Source: Achromobacter insolitus (GTDB lineage Bacteria > Pseudomonadota > Gammaproteobacteria > Burkholderiales > Burkholderiaceae_B). Taken from it: a stretch of DNA of 64,000 nt. Under the pieces are notes generated by a model that was not told where the DNA came from, ran no database searches, and was given only the letters and a program-made list of their open reading frames with translations. Positions 19,886 through 29,461 of this stretch are shown here, in pieces. The position numbers and the translations under genes are program-made. The stretch covers positions 186,001 through 250,000 of the forward strand of contig NZ_NJIF01000004.1 in NCBI RefSeq assembly GCF_002209555.1. Reading direction: 5' to 3'. Positions within the stretch are counted from its first letter, which is position 1. Each line of letters starts with the position of its first letter.

Positions 19886-21280
19886 TCAAAGCGCCTCGGC
19901 GATGCCGTCGGCCGGTTCGCCCTGCCCCGCCCCCAACTGCAGCTTGCGCATTTTTTCCCACAGCACCTTGCGGCTGATGCCCAAAGTGTGCGCGGTATCC
20001 TGGCGGCGCCAGCCATTGGCGTCCAGCGCCGCGAGCACGCGCTCGCGCTCGGCGCGCTCGGCGTCGGTGAATACGGCAGGTTCGGCGCGTGCGGCGGCGG
20101 CCGCCCCCGCCACGCGCAGCGGCTCGGCCAGCTGGTCGAAGATGCGTTCGATGCGCGGCCGATCCCAAGCCTGGAATTGCCGCCGCGCAATCGCGACGCG
20201 TTCCGCCACGTTGGAGAGTTCTCGCACATTGCCCTCGTAGCGCGTGCGTGAGACGCGCTCCAGCAGCCACGGGGGCAGCTCGTCCTCCACGCCCTGGCTA
20301 TGAAGCAAAGAGCGAAAAATCGCCGCCTTCTCTTCCGGCCCGCGCTGCTCCAGGTTGGGAATGCGCAGCTCGATGACCGCCAGCCGGTAGTAGAGGTCCG
20401 CGCGGAATTCGTCCTGCCCCACGAGCGCCCGCAAATCCTTGTTGGTGGCAGCGACCAGACGGAAGTCCACCGGCACCTCCACCGTCGAACCCAGCCGCGT
20501 CACCGTGTTCTGTTCCAGCACGCGCAACAGCTTGACCTGCTGATAGAGCGGAAGATCGCCGATTTCGTCCAGGAACAGCGTGCCGCCGCTGGCCTGCTCG
20601 AAGTAACCCTTGTGGGCCCCGATCGCGCCCGTGAAGGCGCCCTTGGCATGGCCGAAGAAGTGCGCCTCGAAGAGGCCTTCGGGGATAGCCCCGCAGTTGA
20701 CCGCCACGAAGGGGCCGTCGGACCAGGCGGCGCGATCATGCAGCAGGCGCGCGATGCGCTCCTTGCCCACGCCGGTTTCGCCGTGGATCAGCACGTTGCT
20801 GCGGCAATCGGCATACATTTCCGCTTCGGCCAGCAGGTCTTGCATGGTCGTGGACACGGCGATCAGCGGCTGCTCGCGGCGGGGCGTGGCACGATTGAGC
20901 TGATTCAGCGTGCCCAGCAGTTGGTACAGCAGCTTGCGCAGGTCGGCCGGAGTGAAGGCCAAGGGCAGCGTATAGGAGTACTCGGGCGGGTAGTAGCGCG
21001 GGTCGCGTCCACGCGCTTCCGCGGCCACCCAGATGACCGGCATGCCTTGCGCCGCCAGCCAGTCATAGCCGCTGAACCGCTTGTCTCCCATCACCGATAC
21101 CGACACCAGGGCGACCGCCGGCCGCGCCAGGTCGCGGGGCGGCGGAAACGCGGTGCCGGCGTCCGCCCGCAGCAGCGACACGTCCATGCCCGCCAGGCAG
21201 CGCTCGGCGCGGCTGGCAATGTCGGAGGTGCCTTCCCAGACGTACACGTCGAACTCTTCGCGCGCGAAATTCTGGCTCAT
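19886..21280 (-). CDS. Sigma-54-dependent enhancer-binding protein
   Basis: A 464-residue NtrC-class regulator. Residues about 1-125 are a divergent receiver-like domain ([10 protein letters not shown]...[13 protein letters not shown]) without a clear phosphoacceptor aspartate pattern. The AAA+ domain has Walker A GETGVGKE, the sigma-54 contact loop GAFTGA and [11 protein letters not shown]-terminal Fis-type helix-turn-helix ([18 protein letters not shown]) binds enhancers. It lies directly after tadG on the same strand (gap about 50 bases), so it is likely the dedicated regulator of pilus or adhesin genes. Start 21280 is preferred over 21292; neither has a strong ribosome site. Confidence 0.9.
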   Translation of the reverse strand: MSQNFAREEFDVYVWEGTSDIASRAERCLAGMDVSLLRADAGTAFPPPRDLARPAVALVSVSVMGDKRFSGYDWLAAQGMPVIWVAAEARGRDPRYYPPEYSYTLPLAFTPADLRKLLYQLLGTLNQLNRATPRREQPLIAVSTTMQDLLAEAEMYADCRSNVLIHGETGVGKERIARLLHDRAAWSDGPFVAVNCGAIPEGLFEAHFFGHAKGAFTGAIGAHKGYFEQASGGTLFLDEIGDLPLYQQVKLLRVLEQNTVTRLGSTVEVPVDFRLVAATNKDLRALVGQDEFRADLYYRLAVIELRIPNLEQRGPEEKAAIFRSLLHSQGVEDELPPWLLERVSRTRYEGNVRELSNVAERVAIARRQFQAWDRPRIERIFDQLAEPLRVAGAAAAARAEPAVFTDAERAERERVLAALDANGWRRQDTAHTLGISRKVLWEKMRKLQLGAGQGEPADGIAEAL

Positions 21281-21329
21281 CGCTGGGACCATGCCGGAAA
21301 AAGAAGGATACGGGTCACGGAACTCATCA

Positions 21330-23423
21330 TCAGTACACCAGGCGGGGCTTGCCGCAATCCACGGAAATCAGCGAAACATCGGTCTGGCCCACGCTCATGC
21401 CCAGCACGTTGAGCAACTGCTGCAGTACCGCAGACAGCGAATTCAGCAGGGGATCCAGCAAAGTCATGACCACCGACAGCACTCCGCCCACCTGTCCGCC
21501 GCCGTTCAGGGCCAATGCGCCGACCGCATCGACACGGCACTGACGAATGGCATTCGGCGTCAGCGCCAGGGCGCAGGTCACATCGCTGAGCGGAGCCAGC
21601 AGCAACGAATTCAAGATGCCTCCCACCAGCTGCAGCGTGCCTCCGAGCACCCCCGTCAAGCCTCCGGTCGTCAGGCGGGCGCCGAGCTGGTCCATCGCAG
21701 TCTTGGACCACTGCATGTCATTGACGACTTTCGAGACGGTCTTGCCGGCATTGTTCTTGTCTCCGCCCACGAGCTGGGTCGCCAATTCATTGCGCTGCGC
21801 CTCGGTCAGCGGCGTGCCGGTGTTGTAAAGATCCCCCAGGATGCCGCCTATCACCGCGTCGGTCAGGTTGGAGGCAAGCTTGGACAGGTCGATGTTGGTG
21901 GCGCTGACGGTGGCGGTGGAATCAGGCGACGGCGGCGCGGTCAGGGTCACGGACACGGGCGCCGAGGAACTGAAGACAGGCAGCGTGACCTTGGCGGTCA
22001 ACGGCAGTATGCCCAGCACGTTCAAGACCTGATGACGTCCTATGGCGTTGAATGCGCTGGGTTCGCAGCGATTCGTCAGCGACTGGAAATTCGCGGCGTT
22101 GGAGTCGGTGGCGGACGCCATGCCCGGAAAGCGTCCGAGGCAGACGCTGGCTGCCGCCGACGTCACGTCGATCACGGCCTGGTTCTCGGCAAGCGGTGCT
22201 TCGCACAGCTTGCGCAACGTGCCCATGGATTGCGCCACGTCGATGATGATGGGCAGGTCCACCCTTGTGTTCAAGGTGTTGGCCAACAAGGGGCCGACTA
22301 GCGGGATGTTGCTGGTGTTGACGCGCAGATACACCCGTATGCCTGCGCTGATCGCTTGCGCACCCACCCCGCCTACGCCCACGGCGGGCGGCTCGACGAT
22401 GCGCACCCGCGCGTCCAGGCCCAACAGCGGCACGCTCAGGCCCAAGTTGATCAGATTGCTGCCATTGGCAATGGCGAGGCCGGTTTCCAGGATGTTGAGC
22501 GCGTTGACCTCCGCCTGCAAGGCAGCGCCGGGATCGCCGCCCACCACATTCAGATTCAATACGCCTCCGTCTCCGAACAGTTTCACCGGCAGGTTCAGCG
22601 GCATCAGGTCCAAGACCGTGTTGATGGCCGAACTCAGTATCCCGACGTCGGCGTTCACCGTCTTTTGCTTGTCGATGACACTCAGCGTCGCCCTGAGCAA
22701 CTGGCCCAGGGTCAGATTGTCCAGCGCCGTCAATTGCTCGGGCGTGCCCACGCCGGCAGCGGCCGACAGGGGCAGGCCCAGCGCTTCGAGCAGGCCGGCC
22801 GGCGTGATGTTCACCTTGGCCAGGCCGGCGGCGTCCAGCACGTCCAGCTGCGAAGGCGACGCCCCGACCGTGGCGAGCAATTGCGACAGCAGACCGCCCC
22901 GCTCCAGGCGCAACAGGCGCGAGCCCACCGTGAAAGCCGCGACAGGCTGCGTGTTGGTCGCCACCGCCGCGACCGACGCCGTGACACCGCCCACGCCGGG
23001 GATGAGGTTGGCCAGTTGCTTGCGGACGGCGACCCGCACGGCGTTATAGGCCTGCCCGCCCGCGGCGTCGAAGACATGCATGCCGGACGCGTCGGAACGT
23101 GTCGGATCCCATACCTTGCATTCCACCGTGAAGTCGGCAGCCGTGAACGCGTCCAGGATATTCGGCACATTGGACAGGGCAGACGCCTTGCCCGCGGCGA
23201 CGGCCCGCGTGCAGTCTGCGCTGGAGCCGAGATTCAGGACCTGTACCGCCGACAGCGCCGCCAGGTCCGCCGCCTTCTGCATCTCGCGCTTCATGTAGAA
23301 CCCGTAGCCGAGTTGCAGGACGCCCAGCAGGACGACTCCAACCAGCACCGCGAAAACGACGGCCACGGTCATGCTTCCGCGTTGACGCGGCAGACTGGCA
23401 GAAGGTAGACAGCCGGCTGACAT
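21330..23423 (-). CDS. tadG: TadG-family pilus assembly protein
   Basis: A 697-residue protein with an N-terminal TadE/TadG-type membrane anchor ([21 protein letters not shown]) followed by [18 protein letters not shown] and a very long periplasmic part rich in Leu/Val/Asn/Ala repeats. It lacks an obvious VWA MIDAS motif. Start at 23423 (ATG with GGAG upstream); the longer frame would need a GTG at 23447. In Tad systems such proteins span the periplasm. It is the last structural gene of the locus. Confidence 0.85.
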   Translation of the reverse strand: MSAGCLPSASLPRQRGSMTVAVVFAVLVGVVLLGVLQLGYGFYMKREMQKAADLAALSAVQVLNLGSSADCTRAVAAGKASALSNVPNILDAFTAADFTVECKVWDPTRSDASGMHVFDAAGGQAYNAVRVAVRKQLANLIPGVGGVTASVAAVATNTQPVAAFTVGSRLLRLERGGLLSQLLATVGASPSQLDVLDAAGLAKVNITPAGLLEALGLPLSAAAGVGTPEQLTALDNLTLGQLLRATLSVIDKQKTVNADVGILSSAINTVLDLMPLNLPVKLFGDGGVLNLNVVGGDPGAALQAEVNALNILETGLAIANGSNLINLGLSVPLLGLDARVRIVEPPAVGVGGVGAQAISAGIRVYLRVNTSNIPLVGPLLANTLNTRVDLPIIIDVAQSMGTLRKLCEAPLAENQAVIDVTSAAASVCLGRFPGMASATDSNAANFQSLTNRCEPSAFNAIGRHQVLNVLGILPLTAKVTLPVFSSSAPVSVTLTAPPSPDSTATVSATNIDLSKLASNLTDAVIGGILGDLYNTGTPLTEAQRNELATQLVGGDKNNAGKTVSKVVNDMQWSKTAMDQLGARLTTGGLTGVLGGTLQLVGGILNSLLLAPLSDVTCALALTPNAIRQCRVDAVGALALNGGGQVGGVLSVVMTLLDPLLNSLSAVLQQLLNVLGMSVGQTDVSLISVDCGKPRLVY

Positions 23424-23474
23424 GCTTTTTCGACTCCGTATCCGCACGCGGCGGGAACCAACGGCTCCCGGGAT

Positions 23475-23906
23475 TTACTGGATGTTGGGCACTTCCACAT
23501 TCCGGTCGAACCACTCCGGAATCGGATGCTTGAAGCTTTCAAGGTAGCGATTCCAGGCCGCCGTGGAGACGGGCCCCAGCACGGGCAAGGCGTTGCCTGC
23601 GCGCCTGCCGTCGGCCTGCGCCGCCAGCAGGCCCCGCGTCACGTCGCCAAAGCCCTCCTGCGCCGGTGGCGCGGCGGCGGATGCGGCGGCGGGCGTTTGC
23701 GGCATGGGGGTCTGCACCTGCTGCACCACCGGGCGGTCCGGCATGGAGGCGGCGGAGGGCACCGCGGCGGGCGCAGGCGCGTTGCTGGAGGCGTCCGACA
23801 TGCTGCCCGTCAGCGGGGCGTTGGATTGCGCCTGGCCGAGGGACGGCGTCAGCGCGGTCAGGGCGCAGGCAAGAGAGAATAAAGCGCGTTGAATCAAACT
23901 GGACAT
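23475..23906 (-). CDS. DUF3613 protein of the Tad locus
   Basis: A 143-residue exported protein: signal peptide ending GQAQS, a long Pro/Ala-rich central linker, then a C-terminal domain (GNALPVLGPVSTAAWNRYLESFKHPIPEWF) characteristic of DUF3613. Unknown function, but the family is usually found between tadD and tadG in betaproteobacterial Tad loci, as here. It is probably a periplasmic accessory of pilus assembly. Confidence 0.8.
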   Translation of the reverse strand: MSSLIQRALFSLACALTALTPSLGQAQSNAPLTGSMSDASSNAPAPAAVPSAASMPDRPVVQQVQTPMPQTPAAASAAAPPAQEGFGDVTRGLLAAQADGRRAGNALPVLGPVSTAAWNRYLESFKHPIPEWFDRNVEVPNIQ

Positions 23907-23929
23907 GGCGGTCTTCCTTGGATTGGGGG

Positions 23930-24808
23930 TCAGCGCACGATGGGGCCGTTGCCCAGCCCTTCCATCAAGGGGCTCATCATCGGCATGACGGCCTGGCCGC
24001 CACTGGAAACGCGGGTGGCAGGCTCATGGGACAAATGAGACACGGCGGGCGCCGGCGCCAATTGGCCGCGGATCTCGGCCGCCAGGCGCAGCACCTGGCC
24101 GCGCGCCTCTTCGCTCAATTGCGCGCGTTCCATCAGGCGCTGCGCCTTGAGCGGATCGCCCTCGACCAGCAGCAGCACCGCCAGGTTCGCCAGCACCTTG
24201 CCGCTTTCCGGCGTCAGTTCGGCAGCCTGCCCCAGGGGCACCCGCGCTCCCGCCGGGTCCCCGGCCCGCAAGCGCGCATAGCCCAGGTCGCCCAGGATCC
24301 GAGCGTCCATGGGCGCCAGCCTGGCCGCGCGAGAAAAATAGTCGGCCGCCTGGTCGAATTGTCCGCGCGAACCGGCGATCAGGCCCAGGCCATGCCAACC
24401 CTCGGCTGCCTGGTCGGTGGTGGTCAGGGCACGGTACGCCTGTTCGCTGAGCGCCGCCTGCCCGGTCTGGCGCAGCGCTTCGGCACGCAGGACCGCCACC
24501 CGAGCGTCGTTGCCGTACTTCTGCTGATAGCCGTCGATGTACGCAAGCGACGCGAAATAGCGCTCCTGGCGCTGCGCTTCGACGATCATCGACAACATCA
24601 TTTCCGGTTCCTTGGGCCGGCGCTTGCTCTCGGCCTCGTCCTCCTTCTGCCGCATCAAGGCCTGTTCCTGCTGCTGTTGCTGGATCAGTTGCCAGGCGGA
24701 TTCCGCACTATTGGTTTTGCAGCCGCTCAAGCCCGCGCCCGCGGCCACCACCGTAGCCACCAGCGCGCATCGCCATGCGCATGCCCCGCCCTTCGTCGCG
24801 CCATCCAT
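23930..24808 (-). CDS. tadD: TadD-type tetratricopeptide-repeat lipoprotein
   Basis: A 292-residue lipoprotein (lipobox LSGC, Cys30) with a Gln-rich segment (QQQQQEQ) and then TPR units (ALRQTGQAALSEQAYRALTT, GLIAGSRGQFDQAADYFSRA, GYARLRAGDPAGARVPLGQA). TadD helps secretin assembly at the outer membrane. The ATG at 24808 shares one base with the tadC stop (TGATG), with GGGGGGA upstream. Confidence 0.9.
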   Translation of the reverse strand: MDGATKGGACAWRCALVATVVAAGAGLSGCKTNSAESAWQLIQQQQQEQALMRQKEDEAESKRRPKEPEMMLSMIVEAQRQERYFASLAYIDGYQQKYGNDARVAVLRAEALRQTGQAALSEQAYRALTTTDQAAEGWHGLGLIAGSRGQFDQAADYFSRAARLAPMDARILGDLGYARLRAGDPAGARVPLGQAAELTPESGKVLANLAVLLLVEGDPLKAQRLMERAQLSEEARGQVLRLAAEIRGQLAPAPAVSHLSHEPATRVSSGGQAVMPMMSPLMEGLGNGPIVR

Positions 24809-25803
24809 CACATTCCCCCCATGCGCGACAAACCGCGCAACACCGCGATAAATCCCGCCCCGCCCGTCACGATCAACAGCGCGGGCAGCAGGGTAACGAT
24901 CATGACCCCCGTCATCTTGACCGTGGTCTTGCCCACCTTCTCCTTCAGCTCCAGCCTCCGCTTGTCCCGCAAGCGCTCGCCAAACCGGTTCAGGGGCTCT
25001 TGGACAGCTCCCCCGTGCTGATCGACCTGCGCGATAAGGCGGCAGATGGCGGACAGGTCGTCGTTGTCGAATCCCGTCGCCAGCCTGGCCAGGGATTGTT
25101 CGCGGCTTCGGCCGCGCACATAGAGTTCGGAGGCCAGGCGCAATTCGAACGACAGCACCGGCAGCACCTGGCCGAACTCTTTGACCAGCACCTGCAGGCT
25201 CTGGTCGATCGACAGGCCCACGCCTTGCAACAGGCGCAACAGGTCGATCAACAAGGGCAGCTCGTCGGCCGCCTGCCGACGCCTGCGCGCCAGGCGCCGC
25301 TGCACGATCCATTTGGGCAACATGTAGCCGATCGCGAAGCCGACAAAAGCGGCGACGAAGGCGCCCAGCGGCATGTCGGGGAGATGCTGGCGCAGATCCA
25401 GCATGACCGCCGCCACGGGCAACAGGATCGCCAGTCCGAAGCGGATCAGCACGAAGCGTGAGCGCGCGGTGCCGGGGTTGGCATAACCTGCCATGTCGAC
25501 CAGCTTGCGGTCTTCGGCCGCCAGCAATGCATCGGCCAGCCGCCCTTCGCTCAGGCGTTTGCCAAAGGTGTCGGCCGCGCGCGCGGCCGCCGCCAGCCGG
25601 CCTTGCCCGCCATCGGCCTGCGGGGCCGCGGATGTCGCCCCCCCTGCGCGCGCGGCAAGCGCCTGATCCACCACCTGGCGGCTGCGTCCCTGGCTGCGCA
25701 GGCGTCGCGCCATGCTCAGGCCCAGCACCAAGAGGCCGGCCGCCACCAGCATCAGCGCCATCGCCAGCAAGGTGGAAGCGTTCCAGGATCGCAGGATGTC
25801 CAT
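24808..25803 (-). CDS. tadC: Tad inner-membrane platform protein TadC
   Basis: A 331-residue T2SSF-domain protein. It has an N-terminal membrane segment, a cytoplasmic domain with the T2SSF motif LPLLIDLLRLLQGVGLSIDQSLQVL, and two C-terminal membrane segments. With TadB it forms the platform that couples TadA ATPase activity to Flp extrusion. Confidence 0.92.
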   Translation of the reverse strand: MDILRSWNASTLLAMALMLVAAGLLVLGLSMARRLRSQGRSRQVVDQALAARAGGATSAAPQADGGQGRLAAAARAADTFGKRLSEGRLADALLAAEDRKLVDMAGYANPGTARSRFVLIRFGLAILLPVAAVMLDLRQHLPDMPLGAFVAAFVGFAIGYMLPKWIVQRRLARRRRQAADELPLLIDLLRLLQGVGLSIDQSLQVLVKEFGQVLPVLSFELRLASELYVRGRSREQSLARLATGFDNDDLSAICRLIAQVDQHGGAVQEPLNRFGERLRDKRRLELKEKVGKTTVKMTGVMIVTLLPALLIVTGGAGFIAVLRGLSRMGGM

Positions 25804-25816
25804 GCGGCGCCTCCCT

Positions 25817-26740
25817 TCAAATTGCCTTGGCCATGCGGTACAGCCAGTAGCAACCGCCGATCTGCAGGCAGACGGCGGTGACCAGCATCCTGAAGCCCTG
25901 CGGGTCTTCCCACAGGCCCATGAACAGATTGTTGTTGGCGACGATGATGAAGCCCGCGATTCCGACGGGCAGCAACGCCAGGATCCACGCGGATAGCCGG
26001 ACCTCCGCCGAACTCGCGGTCAACTCGTTGCGCGCCTGCGCCACATCGCGCATGAAGGCCGCCATGCGTTCAAGCACCTGGTCGCTGCGGCCGCCAAAGC
26101 GCATCGCCAGCGACACCACCGCCGCGACCATGTACAGCTCCTTCAGTCCATACAGGCGAGATACGTGCGCCAAAGCCGCGTCCAGTTCCTTGGAACGGCT
26201 GAGGCTCGCCGCGGTTTCCACCACCTCGCGCAGGGGCTCGTCCGTGGTGCTGGCGGCGGTCTGGAAGGCAGCGCCCATGCTGTTGCCAATCGTGATCAGG
26301 CGCACGATGTTGTCCAGGAACGCCGGCAACTGCGAGATCATCCGCCGCTGGCGCTTTTCGGCGCGCAGCCATAGCAGGAAGTATGCGAACACAGCCAGCA
26401 GCAAGCAGGTCACGGCCGCGGAAAGCACACCAAGGAATATCCAGGCCAGCACGGCCCCCGCGATGATGGGAAGTGCGATGCGCAGATACAGGCCGGCGCT
26501 TTGCCGCAGGCCCGCCAGCCGCAGCAGGCGGTCCCAACCGGCGTACCCGCTACGGAACTCTCGCGCGCCTTCGGCGAAAGGCGCGCCGCCGGCGGCCTCG
26601 TCGCGACCGCGCTGAAGCTGGCTTTCCAGAAACGCCGAGCTGGCCGCACGGCGGGCGCTGCGGTCGGCATGCCGCCACAGCAGCACCGCCCCGACGGCCA
26701 GCACCACCGCCAGACTCGCGAGCACCAGGACTTCGAGCAT
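25817..26740 (-). CDS. tadB: Tad inner-membrane platform protein TadB
   Basis: A 307-residue T2SSF-domain protein (LPAFLDNIVRLITIGNSMGAAFQTA) with two membrane segments on each side of the cytoplasmic domain. The start at 26740 shares one base with the tadA stop (TGATG) and is preceded by GGAGG; the longer upstream frame lies inside tadA. Confidence 0.92.
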   Translation of the reverse strand: MLEVLVLASLAVVLAVGAVLLWRHADRSARRAASSAFLESQLQRGRDEAAGGAPFAEGAREFRSGYAGWDRLLRLAGLRQSAGLYLRIALPIIAGAVLAWIFLGVLSAAVTCLLLAVFAYFLLWLRAEKRQRRMISQLPAFLDNIVRLITIGNSMGAAFQTAASTTDEPLREVVETAASLSRSKELDAALAHVSRLYGLKELYMVAAVVSLAMRFGGRSDQVLERMAAFMRDVAQARNELTASSAEVRLSAWILALLPVGIAGFIIVANNNLFMGLWEDPQGFRMLVTAVCLQIGGCYWLYRMAKAI

Positions 26741-28101
26741 CAGCGCCTCCTGCTCCAGAATCCGCCGCCCCCGCCGTCGCGGTCGTCGGTCGCGTTGTCG
26801 TTGGCGCGCGCCTCGTTGCGCAGCTTGGCCAGCTTGGACGTGTGGGGGTGGATGCCCAGCCAATTCCAGCGGTCCTTTTCCTCGCCGTCCGGTGTCGCAT
26901 AGGATTCGTGGCGATAGAGTTCCTGCGTGGAGATCACGTTGTCGCCCATGCCAGTGATTTCAGTCACGGAGAGCACGCGGCGCTTGCCGTTGGACAGGCG
27001 CCCGATCTGCACGATGAAATCCAGCGCGCTGGCGATTTGCCTGCGCAGACTGTCCTCGCTGCCCTGGAAGCCGGCAAAGCCAGCCAGCATTTCGATCCGG
27101 TACAGGCATTCGCGCGGGGAGTTGGCGTGTATGGTCGCCATCGATCCCTCATGCCCGGTGTTCATGGCCTGCAACATGTCCATGACTTCGGCGCCGCGCA
27201 CTTCGCCCACGACCACACGGTCCGGACGCATCCGCAGGCTGTTGCGGATCAGCTCCCGGATGGTGACCGCGCCACTGCCATCGAAGCCGCCTTGGCGTGA
27301 CTCGAGCCGTACCACGTGCGGATGGTTGAGCGACAACTCCGCGGTGTCCTCCACCGTCACCACACGCTCCGTCTCGGGAATGAAGAACGCCAACGCGTTC
27401 AGCAATGACGTCTTGCCCGAGCTGGTGCCGCCGGACACCAGCACATTGCAGCGGTTCTTCACGGCTTCGTGCAGCAGCCGGTAGATTTCTTCATCGAACG
27501 TGCCCAGGGTCAACAGGTCGGCCGGCTTGAGCGGGTCCTGGCGAAACTTCCGGATCGACACCATGGGGCCATCCACGGCCAGAGGCTCGATCACCACGTT
27601 CAGGCGGCCACCATCCGGCAGCCGCGCATCCACCATGGGGCTGGATTCGTCCAGCCGCCTGCCGATCGGCGCCAGGATGCGGCGCACGATGCGCAGCACA
27701 TGCTGATTGTCGGTAAATCGGAGCGTCTCGCGCGCCAGTACGCCTCGGCGCGAGACGAAGACGTTGTCGTAGCCGTTGATCAGGATGTCTTCCACGGCGG
27801 GATCGGCCAGCAGGTCTTCCAGTGGCCCCAGGCCGGCCAGTTCCTTGGTCAGGGCTTCAGCGATGGCGCGCATTTCGCCTTCGTTGATCGGCACCCGGCG
27901 CAGGCGCACGAAACTCGCGACCTCGATGTCCACGAATTCCTGGATGGCCGACCTGGCCCAGCGGCCGAACTCCGCGCCCAATTCCTCGATGCGGGAGAGC
28001 AGGTGCTCGTAAGCGGCCGTCTTCACTTCCTGGTAGCGGTCCGACGCCGAAAAGCCTTTGTCGCCATCGCCGCCGAACTCTATCGTCGCTGTCATGATCA
28101 T
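26740..28101 (-). CDS. tadA: Tad secretion ATPase TadA/CpaF
   Basis: A 453-residue type II/IV secretion ATPase. It shows Walker A SGGTSSGKTSLLN, the Asp box/Walker B RPDRVVVGEVRGAEV and the His box GHEGSMATIHANS. It powers Flp pilin polymerisation. Two in-frame ATGs lie at 28101 and 28095. The C-terminal tail is rich in Asp/Arg/Gly (DDRDGGGGGFWSRRR). Confidence 0.95.
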   Translation of the reverse strand: MIMTATIEFGGDGDKGFSASDRYQEVKTAAYEHLLSRIEELGAEFGRWARSAIQEFVDIEVASFVRLRRVPINEGEMRAIAEALTKELAGLGPLEDLLADPAVEDILINGYDNVFVSRRGVLARETLRFTDNQHVLRIVRRILAPIGRRLDESSPMVDARLPDGGRLNVVIEPLAVDGPMVSIRKFRQDPLKPADLLTLGTFDEEIYRLLHEAVKNRCNVLVSGGTSSGKTSLLNALAFFIPETERVVTVEDTAELSLNHPHVVRLESRQGGFDGSGAVTIRELIRNSLRMRPDRVVVGEVRGAEVMDMLQAMNTGHEGSMATIHANSPRECLYRIEMLAGFAGFQGSEDSLRRQIASALDFIVQIGRLSNGKRRVLSVTEITGMGDNVISTQELYRHESYATPDGEEKDRWNWLGIHPHTSKLAKLRNEARANDNATDDRDGGGGGFWSRRR

Positions 28102-28136
28102 GTCGGATCCCGTAGCCGTCCGTCTCTGTCTGTCCG

Positions 28137-29456
28137 TCAACCGACCACCATGCGGCGATGCACGCCCGGCAGCCAGGTAGCCAGCCAGCTTGCCCGCCCG
28201 CCGGGCGTGCTCTCTTCGGCGCACAGGCGTTCCGCCAGTCCCTGCACCGCGCGCACGTAGACGTCGCGCTCAGCCTCCTCGTGCAGCAGGTGGCCGCGGT
28301 TCGTGCACACCATCAAGGCCAGCGCGCGGTCCGGCAGCGTGCCCACCAATTCCAGCTGGAAGCGTTCCGCGATCTGCTGTGCCGTCATGCCATAGCGCTC
28401 GTCATAGCGATTGACGACCAGCCCCAGGCTGCGCCTGTCCACGTGCAGTTGCTCCAGTTCCTGCAGCAGGCCCGCCAGGGACACCAGCGCGCCGACGCTC
28501 TGGTCGGTCACGATCCAGTTCAATTGCGAGGCGCGTGCCAGGCCGGAAACGAATTCAGGATTGGTGAAGCCGCCGGTATCGGCCACCACGATCGAGAAAT
28601 GCTGGCGCATGCGCTCAAACACCAGCAAGGAATCCGACTGCGAGACATCGCGCATCTGGCCCAGGTCGCGCGGCAGCGACAGCACGCTCAGCCCATTGGC
28701 CGTATGCGCCATGGCCGATCCCAGCAGCGTGGAATCGAGGCGCCGCAGATTGCGCGCCGCCTCGGCGAAGTCGAAATCGCCGCCGATGTTGAGATAGAGC
28801 TGGCAATCACCCACCGGCCAGCCCATGTCCATCAGCGCGACGCGGCTGGACAAGGGCAGCGGTTCGCCGGACGGCTTGGGCAGCTTGGCGCCCGCCGCCG
28901 TGGCGCGCTGGTTGTGCGCAAGCTTGAGGCGATCCTGCACCATGCCCGCCAGATGGACGGCCAGCGTGCTGGTGCCCACGCCGGGACGCGCGCCCAGCAG
29001 CACAACGCTGCGCCGCGTGCCATCCATGCGCCCGCCTGCCGGCCTGTCGAGCAGGCGCAGCACCACTTCCTTGATTTCCTGCGGCGCCACCGAAGGGTCG
29101 ACAAAATCGCTGACGCCAGCCCGCAACGCAGCGATCGCCCCCTCCGGCTGGCTCAGGTATCCGACAGCCACGCGCGGCACGGTCGGCGCGATGCGCGCCA
29201 GCAGACGCGCCAGTTCCGCCGACTTGAACAGCTTTCCGGGTTCGTCGTCGCTGAGCGTGAAGTCCAGAAACACCACTTGCGGCCCGATCTCGGTCAAACG
29301 CCGCGCCAGTTCTTCTATACGCGGGAATTCCTGGGTCAGCATCCCCAGGTCGCCCAAAGCCTGTCCCAATTGCGCGGCAACTCCATTGCCCTGAGAGCAG
29401 AACAGGAACCGGGTGCCGTTTTGCAGGCCCACCCATTCGCTGGCATGTGTCTTCAT
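28137..29456 (-). CDS. tadZ: CpaE/TadZ pilus-localisation ATPase-like protein
   Basis: A 439-residue protein with an N-terminal receiver-like domain (residues about 20-130) and a MinD/ParA-like domain. The phosphate-binding loop reads GARPGVGTSTL, so the lysines of the deviant Walker A motif are missing and it may bind but not hydrolyse ATP. TadZ/CpaE places the Tad machinery at the cell pole. Start at 29456 (MKTHASEW), five bases after the cpaC stop. Confidence 0.88.
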   Translation of the reverse strand: MKTHASEWVGLQNGTRFLFCSQGNGVAAQLGQALGDLGMLTQEFPRIEELARRLTEIGPQVVFLDFTLSDDEPGKLFKSAELARLLARIAPTVPRVAVGYLSQPEGAIAALRAGVSDFVDPSVAPQEIKEVVLRLLDRPAGGRMDGTRRSVVLLGARPGVGTSTLAVHLAGMVQDRLKLAHNQRATAAGAKLPKPSGEPLPLSSRVALMDMGWPVGDCQLYLNIGGDFDFAEAARNLRRLDSTLLGSAMAHTANGLSVLSLPRDLGQMRDVSQSDSLLVFERMRQHFSIVVADTGGFTNPEFVSGLARASQLNWIVTDQSVGALVSLAGLLQELEQLHVDRRSLGLVVNRYDERYGMTAQQIAERFQLELVGTLPDRALALMVCTNRGHLLHEEAERDVYVRAVQGLAERLCAEESTPGGRASWLATWLPGVHRRMVVG

Positions 29457-29461
29457 ATTGC

